From: an uncultured Collinsella sp. | GTDB lineage: Bacteria > Actinomycetota > Coriobacteriia > Coriobacteriales > Coriobacteriaceae | Reading direction: 5' to 3' | Length of the DNA: 6,944 bases | NCBI GenBank assembly: GCA_958447445.1 | Contig: CAUDAE010000102.1 | Location: 1-6,944, forward strand | Shown: positions 1 through 4,837 of the stretch, one piece after another | How positions within the stretch are numbered: position 1 is the first letter of the stretch | How the letters are laid out: the number at the start of each line of letters is the position of its first letter | Notes under the pieces: model-generated | Told to the model about the DNA's origin: nothing | What the model saw: the letters and a program-made list of their open reading frames with translations, nothing else | Databases searched by the model: none | Position numbers and translations under genes: made by a program

Positions 1-57
1 AGAACGTCCAAGTGCCGGATTATGTCATTTAGTGTCGTCCTCAGCGGCTATTCTGGA

Positions 58-96
58 GGGTAGTGGCAAAAAATGCCAAATATGAGTACTGTTGCC
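58..96 (+). repeat. Left arm of ~39-bp imperfect inverted repeat
   Basis: This arm matches the reverse complement of 257-296. The longest exact core is CAAATATGAGTACTG (77-91). Going outward the match continues through an A6 run and a GTGG block. Across 67-96 against 257-286, 26 of 30 positions agree by eye; one single-base gap is needed to extend the match to 58. Similarity stops abruptly past 96, as expected for a terminal inverted repeat or for a conserved regulatory site placed twice in opposite orientations. No target-site duplication is obvious outside the arms. A GGAGGG Shine-Dalgarno-like run at 55-60 lies at its outer edge. Confidence 0.8.
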
Positions 97-125
97 ATTA
101 TAGTTACATTTATTTTGCTATAAAT

Positions 126-170
126 AGTAGCTCCTGATGAGATTTGTTCCCATTAGGAGCTACTTTTATT
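126..170. terminator. Bidirectional rho-independent-type terminator
   Basis: Bases 126-139 pair with 151-164 to give a 14-bp stem with a single G-U pair (136/154) and an 11-base loop. TTTTATT follows on the plus strand (164-170), and TATTTATA follows on the minus strand (reverse complement of 118-125). The structure can therefore end transcripts arriving from either side. It lies roughly in the middle of the two inverted repeat arms. What it terminates is unclear, because no established gene lies just upstream on either strand within the window. Confidence 0.75.
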
Positions 171-256
171 AAACATATGAGGAGAAATAGCGTCGTCTAC
201 GGACGTATGGAACGTTGAATAGTTCCTGAAGTGATCAAAATCGCTGCTACTAAACA

Positions 257-296
257 GGTAGCAGTACTCATATTTGCCCTTTTTTGACCACAGCCC
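257..296 (-). repeat. Right arm of ~39-bp imperfect inverted repeat
   Basis: This is the inverted copy of 58-96, with the core CAGTACTCATATTTG at 262-276 followed by a T6 run (280-285) and CCAC (288-291). With the left arm it bounds a ~240-bp unit. The inner end of this arm also forms its own 7-bp hairpin (CTGCTAC 244-250 with GTAGCAG 258-264) that the left arm lacks. Read on the minus strand, AAAGGG precedes an ATG at 271 by six bases, which would be a usable ribosome-binding spacing. Confidence 0.8.
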
Positions 297-318
297 TCTC
301 GGAAATCCTTTCCAGAGG
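295..318. other. Compact hairpin in the intergenic block
   Basis: CCTCT (295-299) pairs with AGAGG (314-318), and GGAAA (301-305) with TTTCC (309-313), leaving one bulged C (300) and a three-base loop. GAGGCG (315-320) could instead pair with CGCCTC (344-349), so two mutually exclusive folds are possible. It directly abuts the outer edge of the right repeat arm. No T tract follows on the plus strand, so it does not look like a terminator. Role unknown. Confidence 0.45.
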
Positions 319-386
319 CGTCAAACAGCCATAATCCAAAGGTCGCCTCAAACAATTAGCCGGTTAAGAGCGTCCATGACTACCCG

Positions 387-447
387 CAAAAACTGTACGC
401 CAGCATCCAAAGATGTCGAAAAATGTCGACTTTGGATGCTGGTGTAC
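387..447 (-). terminator. Rho-independent terminator of the regulator-glutaredoxin unit
   Basis: Bases 395-412 pair with 430-447 in an 18-bp stem with one G-U pair (399/443). On the minus strand the stem is followed by AGTTTTTGCGGG, a proper T tract (bases 388-394 on the plus strand are CAAAAAC plus T). The 17-base loop (413-429) contains ATGTCGA twice, whose TCGA halves can pair further. It starts 46 bases past the stop codon of the glutaredoxin-like gene, the expected place to end that minus-strand transcript. The plus-strand side has only a short T3 run, so it should work mainly in one direction. Confidence 0.85.
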
Positions 448-493
448 ATGTTTGGGTCGTATAGGTTGGGGCGAGCCGGTCGCAACGCGAGTG

Positions 494-739
494 TTAGAGC
501 AGGTTCTTTTGTACCCATGCGATGATGTCGCTCGATTCGTAGAGCGGCTTGCCGTCGATGAACAAGCAGGGAACCTGGCGCTTTCCGCCGACGGCGATGA
601 GTGTCTGTTCGGCATCGGAATCGGTCGAGATATTGCGCTCGGGGATGGTCGCGCCGTTATCGGCAAGGAAACGCTTGACCTTTAAGCAATACGGGCAGCC
701 GGTCATAACGAATAGCGCGAGCTCGTGATCAGTAGCCAT
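494..739 (-). CDS. Glutaredoxin-like thiol-disulfide protein (CPYC)
   Basis: This 81-residue protein has the size and motifs of a small glutaredoxin/thioredoxin-fold oxidoreductase. It would be a cytoplasmic protein reducing disulfides or glutathione/low-molecular-thiol mixed disulfides. The active-site motif C15-P-Y-C18 follows the first beta strand (ELALFVMTG). The cis-proline loop is Q55-V-P57, and YESSDI (67-72) near the C terminus is the region that usually contacts the thiol ligand. A third cysteine, C58, sits directly after the cis-proline, which is unusual. The ATG at 739 was chosen because the protein then begins just before the first strand and GGAG lies four bases upstream; an in-frame TTG at 778 adds 13 residues without a ribosome site. 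The gene is 51 bases downstream of the XRE/TipAS-like regulator on the same strand and is followed by a terminator, so the two are probably co-transcribed. The family is confident; the physiological partner (glutathione, mycothiol or another thiol) cannot be read here. Confidence 0.88.
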   Translation of the reverse strand: MATDHELALFVMTGCPYCLKVKRFLADNGATIPERNISTDSDAEQTLIAVGGKRQVPCLFIDGKPLYESSDIIAWVQKNLL

Positions 740-790
740 GGGTCTCCAATCGGTTGAAGTTTTGATTGAAATACCCAAAGCCGCCGCGGT

Positions 791-1618
791 CTATGCGCGC
801 GTCAACGACGACTCGATGGCCTGTACCAGAAACGCCGTGGCTCCGGTGCCGCAGGGCTTGTCGTAGTAGTCAACAAAGCGCTGGTCGGCAAGATAGCCGT
901 GGGCGAGGCCCAGATACGCTTCGTTCTGGGGCTCGCATCCCCAGTTGAGAGCAATCCAGCGACGATGCATCGCGACAAGCTTGCGAGCCTCGCTTCCGTC
1001 CGCATCGCCGTCGCTCATGGCAATCGAGAGCTGGCCCAGAATAGCGCGTTCAAGTTCCTTCATGTCGTTCCATGTCTCGGGGTCCATGTCCAGCAGCGCT
1101 TCGTTTGCCGCATCGATAGCCTCATCGCCATAGCGCGCCCGCGCTTCGGCGCCGTAGCGCTCCTCGTTTTCCTGCACGGTGCGCCAGCGCTCCAGTTGCG
1201 GCAGGACGGCGCCCATGAGCGAGACGGCTTCGTCGAGCGACATGCCGGTGTTTTGCGCCAACCGCGGGGCACAATCCTCGATCATCGCCTCCATCGTGGT
1301 GTCGTAGGTGTACTTACCGTGGTCGTAGCACCACTTGCAGTAATGGTCGGTCGTGGCGCCCGTGGCATCGGTGCCGCAGTCATCGGGCGTGAGTATCATG
1401 CCGCAGCTCTGGCAATAGTGCTCGGGCATCTCGAGCAGATGAGACAGAGGCTCGCCGGTTACGGCGGCGATGAGCTTCATCATGTCGATGCCCGGCGTGA
1501 CCTCGTCGCGCTCCCAACGGCTGACGGCTTGGCGTGTGACGAAGAGCTTGGCGGCGAGCTGCTCTTGGGTAAGGTGATGGGCGCGACGGATGGCAATGAG
1601 CTTTTCTGCAAAGGCCAT
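791..1618 (-). CDS. XRE-family regulator with zinc ribbon and TipAS-like domain
   Basis: This 275-residue protein has three parts. Residues 5-62 are an XRE/Cro-type helix-turn-helix (LTQEQLAAKLFVTRQAVSRWE) that should bind DNA. Residues 67-~100 are a short zinc ribbon with C69-x-x-C72 and C94-x-x-C97 (C81 and C116 are extra). Residues ~145-272 resemble the TipAS ligand-recognition domain: a YGDEA segment (163-167), a helical region with ETWNDMKELERAI, the HRRWIAL helix (218-224), and LGLAHGYLADQRFVDYYD (236-253) followed by GATAFLVQAI (259-268). TipAS domains in Streptomyces TipA-type proteins bind thiopeptides and are normally fused to a MerR-type DNA-binding domain; an XRE head is a different architecture. 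The start at 1618 has a strong AAAGGAG site five bases upstream (1624-1630). The gene is divergent from trmO and precedes the glutaredoxin-like gene. The ligand is unknown; autoregulation is inferred from the dyad at its promoter. The HTH and zinc ribbon are secure, the TipAS assignment fairly secure. Confidence 0.88.
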   Translation of the reverse strand: MAFAEKLIAIRRAHHLTQEQLAAKLFVTRQAVSRWERDEVTPGIDMMKLIAAVTGEPLSHLLEMPEHYCQSCGMILTPDDCGTDATGATTDHYCKWCYDHGKYTYDTTMEAMIEDCAPRLAQNTGMSLDEAVSLMGAVLPQLERWRTVQENEERYGAEARARYGDEAIDAANEALLDMDPETWNDMKELERAILGQLSIAMSDGDADGSEARKLVAMHRRWIALNWGCEPQNEAYLGLAHGYLADQRFVDYYDKPCGTGATAFLVQAIESSLTRA

Positions 1619-1648
1619 AACGGCTCCTTTCTGCTGGTTGATGGCTTA

Positions 1649-1677
1649 AGCATACGCGGCGGCAGGCGCCCTTCCAA
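1649..1677 (-). promoter_or_regulatory. Candidate sigma70 promoter of the XRE regulator
   Basis: Read on the minus strand, TTGGAA (1677-1672) and TATGCT (1654-1649) match the -35 and -10 consensus at four of six positions each, separated by exactly 17 bases. Transcription would begin near 1642, giving a ~24-base leader that contains the AAAGGAG ribosome site. Only sequence inspection supports it. Confidence 0.45.
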
Positions 1678-1692
1678 GCAACCGTTGGTTGC
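1678..1692. promoter_or_regulatory. Operator-like dyad next to the regulator promoter
   Basis: GCAACC-GTT-GGTTGC is a perfect 6-bp dyad with a 3-base spacer, touching the upstream edge of the proposed -35 element. Its place in the divergent spacer fits a binding site for the adjacent XRE-type regulator, which would allow feedback control and possibly an effect on trmO. A short perfect dyad can occur by chance. Confidence 0.35.
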
Positions 1693-1746
1693 ACGACGGG
1701 AGACCGCGGCGAAGAATTGCGCGCAACGCCCCATGCCTCCATGCCG

Positions 1747-1752
1747 TACAAT
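1747..1752 (+). promoter_or_regulatory. -10 element of trmO, leaderless arrangement
   Basis: TACAAT (five of six to TATAAT) ends seven bases before the ATG at 1760, so transcription should begin at or beside the A of the start codon. No Shine-Dalgarno sequence is visible upstream of 1760. Leaderless messages with a TANNNT box at this distance are common in Actinobacteria. No good -35 box lies at 16-18 bases; TTGCGC at 1717-1722 is too far. Confidence 0.5.
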
Positions 1753-1759
1753 GACCGGC

Positions 1760-2497
1760 ATGGAACCTATTGCACACATACATACCGACCTGCCACAGAA
1801 GTTCGGCATTCCGCGCAACAGCTTTTTGGCGCCCCATCTGCAGGGGCGCATCGTCTTTGAGCCGGAATTTGCCTCCAACGCAGCAGTTGAGGGCCTGGAT
1901 TCCTTCTCTCACCTATGGCTGCTGTGGCGCTTCGAAAACGGAACGCCCGGCGGCACGGCAAACGACATAGCTGCCGATGCCAAGTCGCAGGACAGGTCCG
2001 GCACTAATGCCAAGTGGTCGAAAACCCTGCGTCCGCCGCGTCTGGGTGGAGCCGAGCGCGTGGGCGTGTTTGCCACGCGCAGTCCGTTTCGCCCGAATCC
2101 CATCGGGCTCACCTGCGTCAAGCTCGACCGCGTGGAGCTTACCGGCGATGGCCCCATCATTCATGTGCTGGGGGCCGACCTGCGCGACGGTACGCCCATC
2201 TACGACATTAAGCCCTACATCCCGTTTGCGGACTGCCACCCGGATGCGACCGGCGGCTGGATTGAGGATGCTCCGTGGCAAGAGCTCGATGTTGAGTTTC
2301 CGCAAGCTCTTCAAGACATGGTCCCGCCCGCAAAGCTCCCCGGTCTGGTCGAGGTCCTGCGCCAAGACCCGCGCCGCGCGGGCAGCAAGCACGAGCCAAA
2401 CCGCGTCTATCATCTGGCCTATGCCGGGCTCGACATATCTTTTACGGTCGATAAAACCCAGCTAACCGTAGTCGCCGTCAACGACGCGCGAGACTAA
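1760..2497 (+). CDS. trmO: tRNA (t6A37 N6)-methyltransferase TrmO
   Basis: The 245-residue protein belongs to the TrmO/YaeB (TsaA-like) family, which uses S-adenosylmethionine to methylate N6-threonylcarbamoyladenosine at position 37 of threonine tRNAs, tuning decoding of ACY codons. Family hallmarks are visible in order: K14-F-G-I-P-R19, AVEGLDSFSHLWLL (42-55), RPPRLGG (91-97), VGVFATRSPFRPNPIG (101-116) and DGTPIYDIKPYIPFAD (143-158). These form the SAM-binding beta-barrel core; the C-terminal ~75 residues are a more variable substrate-side domain, as in the E. coli protein. A hydrophilic stretch of about 20 residues (roughly 61-85) is inserted between the HLW and RPPR motifs relative to E. 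coli as remembered. ATG 1760 was chosen for its spacing from the -10 box; ATG 1751 would add only MTG and overlaps that box. The open frame runs on upstream to 899, but that part is antisense to the regulator. Divergent from the XRE gene; 111 bases before the MalY-type gene. Confidence 0.93.
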   Translation: MEPIAHIHTDLPQKFGIPRNSFLAPHLQGRIVFEPEFASNAAVEGLDSFSHLWLLWRFENGTPGGTANDIAADAKSQDRSGTNAKWSKTLRPPRLGGAERVGVFATRSPFRPNPIGLTCVKLDRVELTGDGPIIHVLGADLRDGTPIYDIKPYIPFADCHPDATGGWIEDAPWQELDVEFPQALQDMVPPAKLPGLVEVLRQDPRRAGSKHEPNRVYHLAYAGLDISFTVDKTQLTVVAVNDARD

Positions 2498-2597
2498 CCA
2501 GCCATTCGTCCGCACCCGTCAAATTAAGCGCCAAACCCCATGCCAAAATCGCCCGTGCTGGTGGACAATAACGCCTACCAAAACAATCACTTTGCAC

Positions 2598-2602
2598 GGG
2601 AG
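2598..2602 (+). promoter_or_regulatory. Ribosome-binding site fixing the MalY-type start
   Basis: GGGAG lies six bases before ATG 2609. The earlier in-frame ATG at 2540 has no such site and would add 23 residues that do not resemble the family N terminus, so 2609 is preferred. Confidence 0.7.
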
Positions 2603-2608
2603 TTCAGC

Positions 2609-3823
2609 ATGAAATACGACTTTAGTTCGCTTATCGACCGCCACGGCATGGACTCCATCGCCGTTGACTCCTGGGGTGAGATCCCCGGTATGGCTCCGAA
2701 TGCACCCGACGAGGGCTTCGACCGCATTCCCATGTGGGTGGCCGACATGAACTTCGCCACGGTGCCCACGGTCCAGGAGCACATCATTCAGCGTGCCCAG
2801 CACCCCATGTTTGGTTATTTCAATCCGCGCACCGAGTACTTCGACCGCATCATCGAATGGCAGAGCCGCCGTAATGGCGTCGAGGGCCTGGCACCTGAGC
2901 ATATCGGCTACGAAAACGGCGTGCTGGGCGGTGTCGTGTCGACGCTGCGCGCGTATGTCCAGCCGGGCGATGCGGTGCTGGTCCATAGCCCCATCTACAT
3001 CGGCTTTACCAAGTCCATTGAGGCCGCGGGCTATCGCATTGTCCACAGCCCACTTAAACTCGACGACCAGGGCGTGTGGCGCATGGACTTTGAGGACATG
3101 GAGTGCAAACTCGCCCAAAACCACATTCATGCCGCGGTGTTCTGCTCGCCGCACAATCCTTGCGGCCGCGTGTGGGAGCGCGACGAGATCGAGCGCGCCA
3201 TGGACATTTATCGCCAGCACGATTGCGTGGTGATCTCGGACGAGATTTGGTCCGATATCATCCTGCCGGGACACAAGCATATCCCGACGCAGTCGGTGAG
3301 CGAGGATGCCCGCATGCGCACGGTTGCCCTCTATGCGCCGAGCAAGACGTTTAACCTGGCAGGTCTGGTCGGCAGCTACCACATCGTCTACAACGAGACG
3401 CTGCGCGACCGCGTGTGCGCCGTGTCCAACAAGACCCACTACAACGAGATGAACGTCCTCTCCATGCATGCGCTTATCGGTGCCTACCAGTCGCAGGGCT
3501 ACGAGTGGGTGGACGAGCTCAACCAGGTGCTTGCCGGTAATATCGAGTACTTCTGCGATTACGTGGATGAGCATTTTGAGGGCGTGTCCTATTCACGTCC
3601 TCAGGGCACGTACATGGTGTTTCTGGACTGCACCGAGTGGTGTCGCGAACATGGCCGCGATATTCAGTGGCTGCTCGACGAGGGGGCGCGCGTGGGCGTG
3701 GGGTATCAGGACGGCCGCCCGTTCCACGGGCCCTGCCACATTCGCGTGAATCTGGCGCTGCCGCTTTCGCGCGTAAGGGAAGCGTGCGACCGCCTGGACC
3801 GCTACGTTTTTAATGCGCGGTAA
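2609..3823 (+). CDS. malY: MalY/PatB-family PLP-dependent C-S lyase/aminotransferase
   Basis: The 404-residue product is a fold-type I PLP enzyme of the MalY/PatB group. Members are beta-C-S lyases that split cystathionine or cysteine conjugates to a thiol, pyruvate and ammonia; E. coli MalY also represses the maltose system. The N terminus MKYDFSSLIDRHGMDS matches the family FDF-x(3)-xDRHG opening. MWVADMNFATVP (42-53), GYENGVLGGV (100-109), SPHNPCGRVW (180-189) and SDEIWSDI (210-217, D211 facing the pyridine nitrogen) follow. APSKTFNLAGL (243-253) carries the Schiff-base lysine K246, and HIRVNLALP (377-385) carries the carboxylate-binding R379. All catalytic residues are present and the length is typical (~390-400), so it should be active in the cytoplasm. 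It lies 111 bases after trmO with no clear terminator between, so read-through is possible; a long hairpin follows its stop. Substrate cannot be decided: cystathionine lyase, cysteine desulfhydrase or another C-S lyase are all possible. Confidence 0.92.
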   Translation: MKYDFSSLIDRHGMDSIAVDSWGEIPGMAPNAPDEGFDRIPMWVADMNFATVPTVQEHIIQRAQHPMFGYFNPRTEYFDRIIEWQSRRNGVEGLAPEHIGYENGVLGGVVSTLRAYVQPGDAVLVHSPIYIGFTKSIEAAGYRIVHSPLKLDDQGVWRMDFEDMECKLAQNHIHAAVFCSPHNPCGRVWERDEIERAMDIYRQHDCVVISDEIWSDIILPGHKHIPTQSVSEDARMRTVALYAPSKTFNLAGLVGSYHIVYNETLRDRVCAVSNKTHYNEMNVLSMHALIGAYQSQGYEWVDELNQVLAGNIEYFCDYVDEHFEGVSYSRPQGTYMVFLDCTEWCREHGRDIQWLLDEGARVGVGYQDGRPFHGPCHIRVNLALPLSRVREACDRLDRYVFNAR

Positions 3824-3833
3824 GTGAGCACTG

Positions 3834-3875
3834 CATGTGGGGTCTTCTGCCAAGTCGGCTGGAAGGCCCCGCATG
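3834..3875 (+). terminator. Long hairpin after the MalY-type gene, terminator without T tract
   Basis: Bases 3834-3847 pair with 3862-3875 (14 bp, two G-U pairs), and 3849-3851 pair with 3857-3859 at the tip. It begins 10 bases past the stop codon, the usual terminator position. GTAAAACG follows rather than a T run, and neither strand shows a T tract, so it may be an inefficient terminator, a 3'-end protecting structure, or work with a termination factor. Confidence 0.5.
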
Positions 3876-3916
3876 GTAAAACGCCTGTAACCATTGGGCG
3901 CTCGTGTGGTTTTGTT

Positions 3917-3925
3917 TGCTATTAT
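3917..3925 (+). promoter_or_regulatory. Candidate extended -10 promoter of the sensor operon
   Basis: TGCTATTAT is an extended -10 (TGn plus TATTAT, five of six) in an AT-rich patch (3907-3945) that stands out from its surroundings. Transcription would begin near 3932, about 36 bases before the lipoprotein ATG. No good -35 sits 17 bases upstream, as is usual for extended -10 promoters; TTGGGC (3894-3899) is 20 bases away. Confidence 0.45.
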
Positions 3926-3967
3926 TTTTTACCATTTCAGTCTGTAAACAGGATCGTCTGGAGCTCG

Positions 3968-4837
3968 ATGAAAAGACCCCGTCGCTCGGTTGCCATTTCG
4001 TTGTTTGTTGCGCTTGCGGTGGCGAGCGCCTTTGTCGTAGCGATAGCTAGCTGTTCTGGGCGTAATGACGAAGCCTCGACGTCTGCATTAGAAGGTCTGG
4101 ACGCCTCGCAGATCAAAGACGACGACCTCAAGACGCTCAACGTCGGCAGCGACCTCTATCCACCGTTTGTGTATACCGACGAGTACGGCGATATCGTTGG
4201 CCTGGATGTCGAGATATTGACCGAGGCTTTGGCCCGCATTGGTTATAAGCCAAAATACCAGCTGATCGACTGGGAAAAGAAGAAAGAGCTGCTGGCGAGC
4301 GGCGAGCTCGATTGCGTCATGGGCAGCTTTAGCATGACGGGTCGCGAAAACGAGTATCGTTGGGCCGGCCCGTACCTTGCGAGCCGCCAGGTGGTCGCGG
4401 TCGATCCCCAGAGCGATATCTACACACTTGCCGATCTTGAGGATAAGATCGTAGCGGTTCAGTCCACCACCAAGCCTGAGGGCATTTTGCTCAATCGCAC
4501 AAATGAAAACGTTCCGCAGATCAAGGAACTCTACTGCTTTTCGGACCGTTCATGCCTGAACCCCGCGCTCGCCGAGGGCCTGGTCGATGCCATCGCCGCG
4601 CATGAGTCCTTGCTGCTCACCTACGAAAAAGACTATGGCGTAACGTATCGCATTTTGGATGAGCCGCTGCTGGAGGTTGGTTTGGGCACCGCTTTCGATA
4701 TCAACGATACGCGCGGCGTCAACGTTAAGCTCACTCATGCCTACCAAGAAATGCTTGCCGATGGCACCATGGAACGCCTGGTGTCAAAGTACTTCGATGA
4801 CCCTTCGCCATTTTTGAATGTGGAGGGTCTGTCATGA
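3968..4837 (+). CDS. Solute-binding lipoprotein, amino-acid-binding (SBP family 3) type
   Basis: The 289-residue product is an exported lipoprotein. It has a basic start (MKRPRRS), a hydrophobic stretch (8-27) and the lipobox IAS-C29, then a ~25-residue linker and a family 3 solute-binding fold. Visible motifs are LNVGSDLYPPFVY (57-69), GDIVGLDVEILTEALARIG (74-92), DW (101-102), SGELDCVMGSFSMTGRENEYRWAGPY (111-136) with R126 at the place of the arginine that usually holds the ligand carboxylate, and GLVDAIAAHESLL (204-216). In amino-acid binders an aspartate usually closes the D-A-x-x-x-D pattern and holds the ligand amino group; here that place is H212, so the ligand may not be a standard amino acid. 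GGAG lies four bases before ATG 3968; the frame opens earlier at GTG 3824 but that stretch is the post-malY hairpin region. Its stop overlaps the start of the hybrid kinase by ATGA, and no permease or ATPase gene is adjacent. I infer a sensing role for it alongside the kinase, though it could also serve a distant transporter. Confidence 0.9.
   Translation: MKRPRRSVAISLFVALAVASAFVVAIASCSGRNDEASTSALEGLDASQIKDDDLKTLNVGSDLYPPFVYTDEYGDIVGLDVEILTEALARIGYKPKYQLIDWEKKKELLASGELDCVMGSFSMTGRENEYRWAGPYLASRQVVAVDPQSDIYTLADLEDKIVAVQSTTKPEGILLNRTNENVPQIKELYCFSDRSCLNPALAEGLVDAIAAHESLLLTYEKDYGVTYRILDEPLLEVGLGTAFDINDTRGVNVKLTHAYQEMLADGTMERLVSKYFDDPSPFLNVEGLS
4822..4827 (+). promoter_or_regulatory. Ribosome-binding site of the hybrid kinase inside the lipoprotein gene
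   Basis: GGAGGG lies six bases before ATG 4834, within the last codons of the lipoprotein gene. Together with the ATGA overlap (4834-4837) it fixes the kinase start and points to translational coupling. Confidence 0.8.

Larger units (their letters stand above)
1..493. other. AT-rich intergenic block, no convincing gene
   Basis: No open frame here has both a plausible start signal and recognisable protein content. The first ~290 bases are clearly more AT-rich than the rest of the window. The block is full of dyads: a long inverted repeat (58-96 with 257-296), a perfect-type hairpin (126-139/151-164), smaller stems at 194-205 (with a cUACGg loop), 209-226 and 244-264, a hairpin at 295-318, and a terminator at 395-447. 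Any gene to the left would have to end at or before about position 63. The composition and structure suggest a repeat or non-coding RNA region rather than decayed coding sequence, but its function is unknown. Confidence 0.7.

Noticed and set aside
1..63. Tail of an upstream gene (frame ending at 32 with VPDYVI, or frame ending at 63)
   Set aside because: Too short to identify, and two frames are equally possible; neither has supporting evidence.
284..335. TTGACC and CATAAT as a plus-strand promoter
   Set aside because: The two boxes are 40 bases apart, far outside the usable spacing.
740..778. TTG start 13 codons upstream of the glutaredoxin ATG
   Set aside because: No ribosome site, and the extra residues do not belong to the fold; ATG 739 has GGAG upstream.
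899..1759. Long plus-strand extension upstream of trmO in the same frame
   Set aside because: It lies antisense to the well-supported XRE regulator, resembles no protein, and the TrmO family begins at about 1760.
2540..2608. Earlier ATG for the MalY-type protein
   Set aside because: No ribosome site, and the family N terminus matches MKYDFSSLIDRHG from 2609.
2519..3574. 351-codon minus-strand open frame
   Set aside because: Antisense to the MalY-type gene, whose catalytic motifs are complete; such frames are common shadows in GC-rich genes.
3824..3967. GTG-initiated extension of the binding lipoprotein
   Set aside because: It would put 48 residues before a clear signal peptide and spans the hairpin and promoter region.
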